From contig CAWBCO010000006.1 in NCBI GenBank assembly GCA_963787415.1, forward strand, positions 300,860 through 364,859: 64,000 nucleotides of DNA. Reading direction: 5' to 3'. Shown here in pieces: positions 40,087 through 48,592 of this stretch. Source of the stretch: CAVUWL01 sp963787415 (GTDB taxonomy: Bacteria; Actinomycetota; Thermoleophilia; Solirubrobacterales; 70-9). The notes beneath the pieces were generated by a model, which did not search any database, was not told the origin of the DNA, and was given only the letters and a program-made list of their open reading frames with translations. Each line of letters starts with the position of its first letter. Positions within the stretch are counted from its first letter, which is position 1. Both the position numbers and the translations under genes were made by a program.

Positions 40087-41291
40087 CCAGCTTGACTTGA
40101 TAGGAGCGTGGCATCGCCCCAAGTGAGTCGCGTCAGCCAGCGATCCGCCCATTGCAAAACAGACCAAAGGAATGGACGGTGCAGATGATCGTAATCGGAG
40201 CGGACACCCACAAAGCTACCCACACGCTCGCCGCGGTATTTGAAGGCAGCGGTCAACTTGCCGGCGAGCTGACCGCAGCGGCGAGAAGGCCCGGCTTCGC
40301 TGAGATGTTGGACTGGGCGGGCCGCCTTGATCCCGAGCGAGTCTGGGCGATCAAGGACTGCCGACACGTCTCCCGCGCCTTGGAGCGCTTCCTGGTCGCC
40401 TCGGGTGAGCAGGTAGTACGGGTTGCGCCGAATCTGAGCGCCCGGGAGCGCGGGAAGGAGCGCACCCGCGGCAAGTCCGACCCGATCGACGCCAGGGCAA
40501 TCGCCCGGGCCGCCTTGGCGGAGGGGATCGAGACGCTGCCGGTCGCCCACCTCGACGAGCGCTCCTTTGAGATCAAGCTCCTGCTCGATCACCGTGAGGA
40601 CCTCCTCAGGGCCCGCACAGACGACCAGCAGCGGCTGCGCTGGCACCTGCACGACCTCTGGCCGGAGTTCGAGATCCCGGCGGCTGCGCTTGACCGCGTG
40701 GTCTGGCTCGATCGCGTCGCCAGGAAACTGGCCCGTGCCGAGCAGAGCACCAGGGTGAAGATCGCCCGTGAACTTTTGGTCGGGATCCGCCGCCGAACAC
40801 GCAGGGCCGCAGAGCTCGAGCGTGAGATCGGCGAGCTGGTCAAAGCCAAAGCGCCCGAGCTGCTCAATCTGAAGGGCTGCGGGATCCTGACGGCGGCCAA
40901 GTTGCTCGCCGAGACCGCCGGGGCGAAGCGCCTGGCGAGCGATGCGAAGTTCGCCCGCCTGGCGGGAGTGGCCCCGATCCCGGCTTCTTCCGGCCAGCGC
41001 ACTCGCCTCCGCCTCGACCGCGGTGGCAACCGCCAGCTCAACTGTGCTCTGCACCGCATCGCAGTGACCCAGGGCAACTTTCACGAACCGGCACGGCTCT
41101 ATCTCGAAAAAAAGCAGGCCGAGGGCAAGTCAAGAAAGGAAGCGCTTCGCTGCCTCAAACGCCACCTCGCGCGACGGGTTTGGAAGCTGTTGGTGGATTC
41201 TGAAATTGATAGATCCCCGATCACCGTCGATTCTCGGAGAGACACTTCGACATCGCAAATTGCCACCCCGGCTTGACATAGGAGCAACAGG
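40087..41291 (+). mobile_element. IS110-family insertion sequence (approximate limits)
   Basis: The transposase gene is flanked by related sequences: GCTTGACTTGATAGGAGC at 40092-40109 and GCTTGACATAGGAGC near 41272-41286. They are direct, not inverted, as expected for IS110 elements, which lack terminal inverted repeats. True ends may lie further out, up to the coupling protein stop on the left. The non-coding stretch before the transposase (40016-40184) is where IS110 elements encode their bridge RNA. Confidence 0.6.
40185..41276 (+). CDS. IS110-family transposase (DEDD type)
   Basis: A 363-residue protein. The RuvC-like N-terminal domain has the first aspartate in MIVIGADTHKATHT, a second acidic cluster in RVWAIKDCRH, and KSDPIDARAIARAAL with the later catalytic pair. 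The C-terminal transposase_20 domain has LLNLKGCGILTAAKLLAETA, FARLAGVAPIPASSG and RGGNRQLNCALHRIAV with a conserved serine region. A GTG two codons upstream is an alternative start. Confidence 0.9.
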   Translation: MIVIGADTHKATHTLAAVFEGSGQLAGELTAAARRPGFAEMLDWAGRLDPERVWAIKDCRHVSRALERFLVASGEQVVRVAPNLSARERGKERTRGKSDPIDARAIARAALAEGIETLPVAHLDERSFEIKLLLDHREDLLRARTDDQQRLRWHLHDLWPEFEIPAAALDRVVWLDRVARKLARAEQSTRVKIARELLVGIRRRTRRAAELEREIGELVKAKAPELLNLKGCGILTAAKLLAETAGAKRLASDAKFARLAGVAPIPASSGQRTRLRLDRGGNRQLNCALHRIAVTQGNFHEPARLYLEKKQAEGKSRKEALRCLKRHLARRVWKLLVDSEIDRSPITVDSRRDTSTSQIATPA

Positions 41292-41589
41292 GAGCCGTGG
41301 AGGAGGGTCGGCGGGGAGGAGTGAGACACGAGGCGCGGGCTTGATACCCCGACTCAGCAAGGGCCGCGGTCCGCTGCAACTCGCCTCCTATGGCATCGAA
41401 CTCGACCCATGGGCTCGGTGAAGACACGCAGCGGTGTGACGTTCTCTAACACGTCCTCGCCACCTTCCTTCGCAGTCTGCGTTCAAATCGACTACAACCA
41501 CTTGAGGTGAGTCCGCGATGCTTCTACGCAGACCTAGTCCTGCGAGTGGGAGGAGGAATGCAGTTTGGCGTTTTCGTCATTGTAGAGCC

Positions 41590-41985
41590 GCGTTGATCTG
41601 TCGATCGAGGATCAGGGCTCCTTCGTCCGCACTAACGTCGTCGGCACCAGCGTCCTCCTCGATGCCGCCCGTGAGCTCGGCATAGGCCGCTATCTGGAAG
41701 GTCTCGACGGATGAGGTCTACGGCTCGATCGAGGCCGGCTCCTTCACTGTGAGCTCGCCGCTAAATCCTTCCGCTCCTTACTCGGCGCAACTGGTTGTAC
41801 GTCGAGGACTTCTGCCATGGCATCCACGCGGCCTTACTCAAGGGAAGTCGCGGAGAGGTCTACAACGTCGGTGGCGCTGATGAGTGCGAGACCTTCGAGC
41901 TCGTCAAGCGGGTGTTCGAGCGGACGAGTCGCTTAATCGAGCACGTCGAGGATCGCCAGGGCCACGATCGCCACCGGCCACATCG
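41590..41985 (+). pseudogene. rfbB: dTDP-glucose 4,6-dehydratase (rfbB) remnant
   Basis: Three frames carry consecutive pieces of RmlB/RfbB. They are VDLSIEDQGSFVRTNVVGTS with LLDAARELGIGRYLE; then, after a one-base shift, VSTDEVYGSIEAGSFTVSSP with LNPSAPYSA; then, after a deletion of roughly 60 codons, NWLYVEDFCHGIHAALLKGS with GEVYNVGGADECETFELVKR. The YxxxK active site is deleted. The gene is dead; it marks an old recombination junction next to IS110. Confidence 0.85.
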
Positions 41986-42004
41986 GCTATAAACCCGCGC
42001 GGTG
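41981..42004 (+). promoter_or_regulatory. Possible third copy of cargo promoter core
   Basis: CATCGGCTATAAACCCGCGC followed by GGTG closely matches the core of the two modules at 44406 and 45781. Here it follows the rfbB remnant and leads only to a six-codon frame, so it may be a leftover of a lost cargo gene, or chance. Confidence 0.3.
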
Positions 42005-42063
42005 GATCTGACAGCGGATTAGAGCTAACAGGCTTGACCGCACGACGATTAAGGAGCGACGAA

Positions 42064-42636
42064 ATGGCGCAGACTGTCGTTATAGGCGGATCTCACGGCA
42101 CGGCAAAGATCCGAGATCCCTGGGGTGTTCTCGGGCTATCCCTCCTGACCTTGGGTATCTACCACCTCTACTGGTGGTATCAGGCCAACAAAGAGCTAAT
42201 GAACTACGGGATCGCCAAGCAGCGCGATCTTGGCACCAGCCCCGGACTGTCGCTCCTCGCTATCTGGTTCGGGGCGTACACGCTCTTTATCGCTTTCGTC
42301 TGGACAATCGTCGGAACCACTAAACGCATTCGGCGAGCGCAAGAGCTGGCCAGCGTCGAGCGTCTTGATCCGTGGATCGTGGTCCTGCTATGGGTCTTCA
42401 CCTTTGGCCTCGGCGCACTCGTCTATTACCAATATCAGCTCAACAAGGTTTGGCAGGCGCCAGGTCAGACATCGCCACACCTCCCGGCATCAATCGGCAC
42501 TCAGCCCTCAGTCGCCAATCCCGATCTCGACCGACTAAAGCAGCTGACCGACCTTAAAAATGCCGGCAGTCTGAACGAGGCTGAGTTTGAGGCCGAGAAG
42601 GCTCGTCTCGGGATCGGTCCGAGCGCTCCGCAATAG
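42064..42636 (+). CDS. DUF4234 membrane protein with C-terminal SHOCT domain
   Basis: A 190-residue protein starting MAQTVVIGGSHGTAKIRDPW. DUF4234 signature: VLGLSLLTLGIYHLYWWYQA, KELMNYG and FTFGLGALVYYQYQLNKVWQ, with four membrane helices. The end is a SHOCT motif: DRLKQLTDLKNAGSLNEAEF with FEAEKARLG. An AAGGAG ribosome-binding site precedes the ATG. It is probably an inner-membrane protein; SHOCT domains mediate oligomerisation. Cargo of the integrated element. Confidence 0.85.
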   Translation: MAQTVVIGGSHGTAKIRDPWGVLGLSLLTLGIYHLYWWYQANKELMNYGIAKQRDLGTSPGLSLLAIWFGAYTLFIAFVWTIVGTTKRIRRAQELASVERLDPWIVVLLWVFTFGLGALVYYQYQLNKVWQAPGQTSPHLPASIGTQPSVANPDLDRLKQLTDLKNAGSLNEAEFEAEKARLGIGPSAPQ

Positions 42637-42827
42637 GCCCGCAAGATGAGCTCGCCTCAGCTGACCGAGAGAATCAGGAGCGGGCTACTCTTGGCGCGCA
42701 GATGGATCTCGGCGCCGGAGAGCTGCTAAAACGGCGCCTTGTAACTGCGACATAGCCGCGCGATCGAAGGGAGCTGGTCTCCCAGCTCTAACGCGGATCT
42801 TGACGCCACTCGCTTCCGGTAAGACGA

Positions 42828-43103
42828 TCAATCGAATGTTTCCGCAGGTTGACTGCCAACTCTCCCCGGTTCGCTTTCCTCGACCCATTCACCCGCTCTG
42901 ACATGAGCCGCTACCTCACGCCCGGCTTCGAGAGCGTCTACGACGGAAAGACTCGTCGAGAATGTGGCCGTTGGCTTGCGCTGCTTACTTATCTGGCGTT
43001 CCACCGAGTCAGAAGCCGTACCGACAGCGGCACCAATAACAGCTCGAATTAAGAAGTATGCTGCGAGCCCTCTGACGAAGATGGCGATGACTGTGACGGA
43101 CAT
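42828..43103 (-). CDS. Small membrane protein, hypothetical
   Basis: 91 residues starting MSVTVIAIFVRGLAAYFLIR with one hydrophobic helix and then a charged soluble part (VDALEAGREVAAHVRAGEWV). A GGAGG ribosome-binding site lies 10 bases upstream. It is the last gene of a likely minus-strand operon with the genes up to 44321. No family recognised. Confidence 0.5.
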   Translation of the reverse strand: MSVTVIAIFVRGLAAYFLIRAVIGAAVGTASDSVERQISKQRKPTATFSTSLSVVDALEAGREVAAHVRAGEWVEESEPGRVGSQPAETFD

Positions 43104-43107
43104 TAGG

Positions 43108-43317
43108 TCAGTACCTCCAAATGGAGGCGTTTGTATCTAAGACACGAAGCTCGTTCTCCAGCGTATCGAGCATCCTGAAATAGATATTTCGGTTGAAAAG
43201 CCTCTTGGGGCCAGCGGGAAGAAATAAGACCTTATCCTGAATGCTCTTGTAGCGAGCTAACCTGGTTTTGAGATAAAGCCTGCCCTCGCCTTCAGCCTGC
43301 TGGCAATCAAGAGCCAA
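43108..43317 (-). CDS. Small hypothetical protein
   Basis: 69 residues, start TTG, containing YLKTRLARYKSIQDKVLFLP and RNIYFRMLDTLENELRVLD. Codon composition is less GC-rich than the neighbours, as in the rest of this cargo block. The downstream gene takes its ribosome-binding site from the last codons. No ribosome-binding site is visible for this gene itself. Confidence 0.35.
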   Translation of the reverse strand: MALDCQQAEGEGRLYLKTRLARYKSIQDKVLFLPAGPKRLFNRNIYFRMLDTLENELRVLDTNASIWRY

Positions 43318-43332
43318 CAGCAGAGTGAGTTG

Positions 43333-43599
43333 TCATTTGGCGTTGGGGCGGAGTAGTGGTTTAAGTCGCACAGGGAGATATAACTTACTGCCTTGTCGTT
43401 CGACCAGTGATTCAAGGCGATTAGCTTCGCCGATCAGCTCGACCGTGCACTGACTCGCTTCCGCAAGCTGATCGATTGTCGCCGTTATTTCGGCGGTGAT
43501 TCCACGCTGAATGTCGTGCTTGGCAGCAAGGGTGTCTGTCCTACCTTGGTGACTCGGAGTCGCTAGAGTTTCGAGCGCTACTGGGGGATGAAGCACCAC
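43333..43599 (-). CDS. Small hypothetical protein
   Basis: About 88 residues starting at a GTG inside the end of the upstream gene (22-base overlap), with GGAGG 13 bases upstream. It contains ITAEITATIDQLAEASQCTV and RLESLVERQGSKLYLPVRLK. No family recognised; it probably belongs to the same operon as the secreted protein upstream. Confidence 0.45.
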   Translation of the reverse strand: MVLHPPVALETLATPSHQGRTDTLAAKHDIQRGITAEITATIDQLAEASQCTVELIGEANRLESLVERQGSKLYLPVRLKPLLRPNAK

Positions 43600-44321
43600 G
43601 GCTTCTGCGTTTCCTCCGCCGCTTTAAGATCGTCAGTCTCAGTTTTTACTTCCTGGCTGGCCTTGTTCTTGGCTCGAGTGGCACCCCTCTTGGTGCGGCG
43701 GCTCTTGTGCCGGCTGCCAATGACTTTTCCTTCGTCTCTCTTGAGCTTGGTCGTAGCATCATTGAGGGCTGCTTGGACAGCAGCAACGTCAGCGTTCGCG
43801 GCGGCACACTGGGCTGCGATCGGAGCATATTCGCCGAAGGCGCCAGTGGTCCCCCCTGTGGTCAGGGAATAGCTTTCGCCGTAGCCATCTTGCGGAGTCA
43901 CTTCTATGTAGTATTTACCCGGAGAGAGTGTGACAGCCTTAGTGCTGTAGTCTCCAGCTCTCGCATAGACGTCGTCGCTAACCCCCTCGCCGTGCTCTTC
44001 CTCAAGGGTGGCAGCGGTCTCGCCGTCGGCACCATTTGTGCCCCCCCCAAGGTTTTTCATGGTGATCATTACCTGAGAGGTGCTCGGGGAGGTTACGTAG
44101 AAATAGAAGTAGGCCTTGTCGTTTTCCGTCTCCATCACAGCCGTATAGGTCTGATTGATCGTCAGGGGTCCATAGGCGGTAGCCAACGTGGCGTTGGGTT
44201 CGTATGGTCCCTCGGTCGCTTTCGCAGAGGGTGCTGTCGCGAGCGTCACAAGCAACCCGCCGAGCACGCACAGAATGGAAAGTCTGATACCTCGGCTTTG
44301 ATCCGCCAGCCTGAAATCCAC
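43578..44321 (-). CDS. Secreted PPC-like domain protein
   Basis: The GTG at 44321 follows GGAGGGAGG at an ideal distance and gives a signal peptide (LSILCVLGGLLVTLATAPSA, cleavage near SAKA). The mature part has a bacterial pre-peptidase-like beta sandwich: NQTYTAVMETENDKAYFYFY, VTLSPGKYYIEVTPQDGYGE. It ends in a Lys/Arg-rich coiled coil (NDATTKLKRDEGKVIGSRHK) and CFIPQ. Probably exported; the partner is unknown. Confidence 0.7.
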   Translation of the reverse strand: MDFRLADQSRGIRLSILCVLGGLLVTLATAPSAKATEGPYEPNATLATAYGPLTINQTYTAVMETENDKAYFYFYVTSPSTSQVMITMKNLGGGTNGADGETAATLEEEHGEGVSDDVYARAGDYSTKAVTLSPGKYYIEVTPQDGYGESYSLTTGGTTGAFGEYAPIAAQCAAANADVAAVQAALNDATTKLKRDEGKVIGSRHKSRRTKRGATRAKNKASQEVKTETDDLKAAEETQKPWCFIPQ

Positions 44322-44405
44322 AACGCCTCCCTCCGACAGGCAGGTCTTCTGTCCCCGCCTCTGATTGCTCAATCGCGACGCGAGCCTACCAGCAATGTCG
44401 CCTTT

Positions 44406-44465
44406 TGTCGCCCGATTTGCACCGGCCGGCAATCGCTGGCTGCATCCGGTATAACCCGCGCGGTG
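44406..44465 (+). promoter_or_regulatory. Cargo promoter module, copy A
   Basis: TGTCGCCCGAT, then 44 bases from its start to TATAAC, then CCGCGCG and the GTG start codon at 44463. Copy B at 45781 has the same words at the same spacing. The -10 box lies seven bases before the GTG, so the mRNA is probably leaderless. The upstream word may be an activator site. Confidence 0.6.
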
Positions 44466-45189
44466 AGGGGCGACTTGCGATCTCGGCGCTGTGCTGTAGG
44501 TGGGCTCGTAGCGTGCGTGGGTATCGCTTTTTTAGTCGGCTGCGGCGGCGGGAGCTCAGCTGATCCGACATCCACTACCGCTGGAAGAACAGCTGCAACG
44601 ACCCCTGAAGACAGCACGACCACGAAGGCAAGCACTTCGACCTCCGGATCTGCCACCACCCAGGGCTCTTCTAATCCCAAGCTTGAACTGACCGGACCCG
44701 CTGGGACGAGTGAAACTGCAAAGCAGGTTTGCGCCCGGCTGCCGGCGGGGGATCTGAAGAACTCTTCTCCCTGGCAGTGGGATGGAATTTAGCAAGCCGA
44801 CGGTGATGCAGGCGGTTCCGTTGCCGGTCCTTCGCTTAGCGGGAATCGTGCACACCGGTTGCCGCTATCAAGATCAGTTTGAATCTATTTGGCTCGCCGA
44901 CGGTTTCGAGCAGACAGGCAAATCTCTCAGCGAACTGATCAAGGGCGATCCTCGACCGTGGACGCCTGTGGATATTGCGGGCCACGAAGGGGAGTACACG
45001 TCAGGTATGCCAGACGATGGCGCTGTAGTAATGCTTGTCAGGGTCTCCGATGAACTGGTGTTCTCCCTGGAACCGTACAAAAATTATGGCAGTGTAGGCT
45101 GGCACCAACCGGGGACATCGGCCGGTAATGAAGCACCGCCGTGGGTGAAGAAGGTTTCGGAACGATTGGCGACTGTGATCTTGAAGTGA
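44463..45189 (+). CDS. Lipoprotein, apparently frameshifted near 44780
   Basis: The first frame (GTG 44463) encodes a lipoprotein: lipobox in GIAFLVGCGGGSS, a Ser/Thr-rich spacer and QVCARLPAGDLKNSSPWQWD, stopping at 44792. The frame beginning at 44782 continues with SKPTVMQAVPLPVLRLAGIV, HTGCRYQDQFESIWLADGFE and SDELVFSLEPYKNYGSVGWH, ending at 45189. The pair of cysteines (CARL and CRYQ) on either side resembles DUF3558-type lipoproteins, so I read this as one gene with a one-base shift. Two overlapping genes are the alternative. Confidence 0.55.
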
Positions 45190-45659
45190 CTCAGCCAGAG
45201 CAGCGGGCAGGCTGGTATCCGCAGCAGGACGAGCACATTCTGCGGTGGTGGGATGGCGAGAGGTGGACCGACAATTACCATCCAGCCAGCAGGCCAGATG
45301 CCAGCTCCGGCCTGAGGCCCAGTGTCAATATCGGCATCGGGATTGTCGGCATTCTCGTAGGCATCGCCGGTTTCGCCATAGCTGTCAGCTTGCCCCACTC
45401 GGCCTCTGAACTGGGCCTGCGATCGGGAGCGATCATTAAGCCCGAGAGCTACGCGTTCTTGCTCGTTTCAGGCATTGCGACGTTCGAATTCGGCCTCCTG
45501 AGCGTGATCATCGCTGGCAATACCAGGCGGATGGCGCTGCCAGTATTAACCGGCATACTGGCGCCCGTGACTTTCTTTGGTGGGATCATCATCATCGCCG
45601 TCTACGAGCGCGGCAGGAGCAATGTCGAGCATCGCTCGATCGAACGAGAAGGCTATTGA
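45186..45659 (+). CDS. DUF2510 membrane protein
   Basis: The GTG at 45186 overlaps the previous stop (GTGA). The N-terminal DUF2510 motif is RAGWYPQQDEHILRWWDGER followed by WTDNYHPASR, as in actinobacterial membrane proteins. Three membrane helices follow (IGIGIVGILVGIAGFAIAVS, FLLVSGIATFEFGLLSVIIA, VLTGILAPVTFFGGIIIIAV). It was probably co-expressed with the lipoprotein before it. The function is unknown. Confidence 0.75.
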   Translation: MTQPEQRAGWYPQQDEHILRWWDGERWTDNYHPASRPDASSGLRPSVNIGIGIVGILVGIAGFAIAVSLPHSASELGLRSGAIIKPESYAFLLVSGIATFEFGLLSVIIAGNTRRMALPVLTGILAPVTFFGGIIIIAVYERGRSNVEHRSIEREGY

Positions 45660-45780
45660 CGCATCCAGAGCTCTCAACTAAGGCGACAAGATCACAGACC
45701 CTGTTATTTAACGGCTCGATGGAGCAGACAACTGGATCGTGTGTCTGCGTGCCTGAACGGTGGGAAGAGGTGCCGTCTTC

Positions 45781-45840
45781 TGTCGCCCGATATGTGGCGG
45801 CCTGCAAATGAAGCTGCCATCGGGTATAACCCGCGCCGTG
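45781..45840 (+). promoter_or_regulatory. Cargo promoter module, copy B
   Basis: TGTCGCCCGAT at 45781, TATAAC at 45825, then CCGCGCC and the GTG at 45838. Word content and spacing equal copy A at 44406. Leaderless transcription of the cutinase gene is expected. Confidence 0.6.
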
Positions 45841-47223
45841 AATGAAGATCGCAGGGAGCGGCTTACGGCTATAGCTGTGCCGTTGATGAGTGCCAGTGTC
45901 GCTCTGACTCTCGTGCTCGCCAGTCCTGCGTTTGCATCATCGAGCGCTGGCCTGCTTCTCTCATCCAGCTCAAGTAGCAGCTCTCCCGTCCAGATAGTCC
46001 CGCAGAAGACCAGGAGCCGTCGCCGTAAAGGAACAGCGACGGCCAGCTCGGTACAGCAGCTACTGACCTTTGATGAGTTCCCCGTGGACGATGTGATCAC
46101 TAATCAGTACGAGCCCGATGGAGTGCTCTTCTCGGGGGCCAGTGCTGAACAAGTGCCGGAGATCGTCGAAGACAACGCGGACCCGACCAGCCCGATCTTG
46201 GCCGGCAGCGAAAGTTTCCTGGGCCCGATTCACGCAAAGTTTGTCGTACCAACAACCACCACTCCAACCACGGTCAGTAATTTGTCTCTGGATGTCGGCT
46301 ATATAGATGAACCTGGCTCAACCAAGGTGGTCATTGATACGACGACTGGACCGGAAGAAATCCTTCCCGAAGAAGTGGGCATCAACTCCGTCGAAACCTC
46401 TGCGCCAAATATCACCGGCTTCAGCGTCGAAGAAGTCGAAGAAGACCCGAATGGGTTTGGCATTGATAACCTCGCCTTCACTGGACCTGAAGCACCTCCT
46501 CCGCCTGCGCCACCAGCACCGCCGAGTCAGATTTGCTCAAAATATTTGGAGATTGACTCTCGGGGATCTGGCGAGACAGCAGGTGTCCTCAGTCCCCCAG
46601 CAGAGGAATTTTATACTGCTCTCGAAGGACAGCTGGGGTATTCACACGCCGTCGGTATTAAGTCGAATCCATACAGCGCTGTCGGAGTGTTCTCGTTGAC
46701 TCACTTTAGCCAGGACCTTAATGGCCTCGGAGCCCTGATCCATAGCAGTTGGATTGGTGCCTACAAAGCATCGGTCGACAAGGGTAAGAAGGACCTGAAT
46801 GCGATTATCAAGTCCCAAGTAGACGCGTGCAGTGCGACTAAGCTAATCCTCATTGGATACAGCCAAGGCGCGCAAATCACGGGCGACGTGTTTCAGAAGT
46901 TATCTTTGACTGTGCAGAAGCACATTGCTGCTGTGGTCTTGTTCGGCGATCCGGAATATAACCACGAGGATAAGGCTGTTGATCAGGATCAGCCGCCGGA
47001 TAGGTCACGAAATGGCAGCCTGGGTACCCGACCAAAGTTTTTGACTACGAGCGGCACTATGGTGCTCTCGTACTGCCAAATCTATGACCCTGTGTGCCAG
47101 TGGCGCCTACCACTTTGGGCGTATGACAAATACAAACTATCTCAGCATAAGGAATACTGGGGTGATAACGATTCTCCAGCCGATCAGGCTGCCACAGTTG
47201 TCGCTGAGTTGGTGACCAAATAA
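45838..47223 (+). CDS. Secreted cutinase-family esterase with long N-terminal region
   Basis: The GTG at 45838 gives a signal peptide (RLTAIAVPLMSASVALTLVL, ASPAFA). Residues 40-240 form an acidic strand-rich domain (LLTFDEFPVDDVITNQYEPD, GIDNLAFTGPEAPPPPAPPA) that resembles PEP-CTERM/choice-of-anchor-type lectin-like modules. The rest is a cutinase: CSKYLEIDSRGSGETAG, the nucleophile elbow in LILIGYSQGAQITGD, FGDPEYNHEDKAV and the cysteine-bounded SYCQIYDPVCQW. Catalytic Ser is in GYSQG, the Asp in YDPVC and His in QHKEYWG. It probably hydrolyses cutin, polyester or lipid outside the cell. Confidence 0.85.
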   Translation: MNEDRRERLTAIAVPLMSASVALTLVLASPAFASSSAGLLLSSSSSSSSPVQIVPQKTRSRRRKGTATASSVQQLLTFDEFPVDDVITNQYEPDGVLFSGASAEQVPEIVEDNADPTSPILAGSESFLGPIHAKFVVPTTTTPTTVSNLSLDVGYIDEPGSTKVVIDTTTGPEEILPEEVGINSVETSAPNITGFSVEEVEEDPNGFGIDNLAFTGPEAPPPPAPPAPPSQICSKYLEIDSRGSGETAGVLSPPAEEFYTALEGQLGYSHAVGIKSNPYSAVGVFSLTHFSQDLNGLGALIHSSWIGAYKASVDKGKKDLNAIIKSQVDACSATKLILIGYSQGAQITGDVFQKLSLTVQKHIAAVVLFGDPEYNHEDKAVDQDQPPDRSRNGSLGTRPKFLTTSGTMVLSYCQIYDPVCQWRLPLWAYDKYKLSQHKEYWGDNDSPADQAATVVAELVTK

Positions 47224-47355
47224 GCAATGAGGACTGATGATCTGATAGGCGATCGTGATTGCAACAGTGTCGCCTTTTCCCATTCCCGGTCAGAGGATAT
47301 ATTCCCAGTCGTCCTAATCAGTCGGAGCAGCGACGACTGACAGGGCTGAGAAGCG

Positions 47356-47790
47356 ATGAGTCTTCTAAGCGTTGAGAAGACGGCCGCGTTCGCGGTGCCG
47401 CGGTCTATAGAGACCGCCCAGAGGGCGGTACACCAAGCCGTTAACGCACTCGGTTGGTCGTTCACAACTTTACTTCAGTCGGCGGACCGAGTACAGATAC
47501 TCGTTAAGGTTCCACCAGATATGGTGTCTGCTGGCGCAGCGAAGATCGGTGTCGAGCTTATTCGACAGGAGGGCGAATCTACTCTCGTTAACCTCAACGG
47601 CTCTATTTTTGGACGGGGACCTCTGCAAGCACGGCACCTGGTTCGCTACCACGAGGATTTTGAGGGCAGTATTGCGGAAATAGTGCAATCGCAAGCCAAC
47701 GTAGTCGAGTGGCCCCCGCCTGCCGAGCTCCCCCACGGGTCCGAGAAGGTCTGCCCGAGATGTAGCGACCCAGCCTCTTCTCGACCTTGA
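47356..47790 (+). CDS. Hypothetical protein with C-terminal Cys pair
   Basis: 144 residues starting MSLLSVEKTAAFAVPRSIET. It has alternating strands and helices (ALGWSFTTLLQSADRVQILV, AAKIGVELIRQEGESTLVNL) reminiscent of small alpha/beta proteins, and ends in VCPRCSDPASSRP. No family recognised. A lone CxxC is too little for a zinc ribbon. Confidence 0.5.
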   Translation: MSLLSVEKTAAFAVPRSIETAQRAVHQAVNALGWSFTTLLQSADRVQILVKVPPDMVSAGAAKIGVELIRQEGESTLVNLNGSIFGRGPLQARHLVRYHEDFEGSIAEIVQSQANVVEWPPPAELPHGSEKVCPRCSDPASSRP

Positions 47791-48215
47791 ATGGAAACAA
47801 CCAAGGGTGGGTCGCCACATCCTACGGCTATTTGCTATCTCTCTAGCTACTTGGCTGACAGCGAGTTCAGCAATGGGGGCGACCGACGAAGGACCTCCAC
47901 GGCAGGGAACGGTTTCTTGCCAGGCGCTGTGTCGATAAGAGCTACAAGCCCAACAGGGCCGTCGCCTTCGGTTTCGATCTCGGAAAAGACTGTACCCCCA
48001 CTTATAGCTGTCATAGTTATCGCTCGGTGTTCGCGCGGATCGTCGCCAGCCGACCCCGCTACTGCCTGAATGTAGCCCACAATAGTTTCACGAGACTCGG
48101 ATCAATGTCCTCGGTCCAACTGAAGGCTTAAAGCATTTCACGGAGTTCTATCCGTGCGAAGCTCTGCACCGGTAACGCCGACCGTCTGAGTGAGGCGCTG
48201 GCCTGCAACCCTGAA
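47791..48215. other. Intergenic, about 425 bp, no gene firmly supported
   Basis: A 77-residue minus-strand frame (47847-48080, starting MGYIQAVAGSAGDDPREHRA) is possible but has no visible ribosome-binding site. The IS3 element begins at about 48216. Confidence 0.3.
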
Positions 48216-48230
48216 ATCGGTCCGACCTGT

Positions 48231-48557
48231 TTGAGAGTCCTTCCCGCCCGCGACAATGGGCAAAGGAGGACCGAAGCAGGTGAAGAGACAAAGCACACCC
48301 CCGAACAGATCATCCGCAAGCTGCGCACCGCAGAGCAGATGCTCTCGGAGGGAAAGACGGTGGGCGAAGCGGCGAAGGAGCTGGAGGTCTCCGAGCAGAC
48401 CCTGCACCGCTGGCGAAACCAGTACGGCGGCATGAAGGCCGAAGACGTCAAACGGCTGAAGGAACTAGAGAAGGAGAACCGCGAGCTGAAGCAGATCGTC
48501 GCCGACCAGACGCTCGATATCCGCGCCTACAAAGAGATCGCCAAGGGAAAATTCTGA
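48231..48557 (+). CDS. IS3 transposase OrfA (HTH)
   Basis: The core HTPEQIIRKLRTAEQMLSEG, VGEAAKELEVSEQTLHRWRN and YGGMKAEDVKRLKELEKENR is the IS3 OrfA helix-turn-helix plus leucine zipper. The last zero-frame codons are AAG GGA AAA TTC TGA. The heptamer GGGAAAA in the correct phase allows a minus-one shift into OrfB. The exact start is unclear because the first 15 residues are not family-like. Confidence 0.85.
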   Translation: MRVLPARDNGQRRTEAGEETKHTPEQIIRKLRTAEQMLSEGKTVGEAAKELEVSEQTLHRWRNQYGGMKAEDVKRLKELEKENRELKQIVADQTLDIRAYKEIAKGKF

Positions 48558-48592
48558 GCCCGTCCCGGAGGCGCCAGGCGGTCCGCATTCTG

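Noticed and set aside
39813..41084. 423-codon minus-strand frame
   Set aside because: Antisense to the IS110 transposase and the end of the coupling protein; no protein-like features.
42685..42888. 67-codon minus-strand frame
   Set aside because: Overlaps the better-supported small membrane protein gene at 42828-43103 and has no ribosome-binding site.
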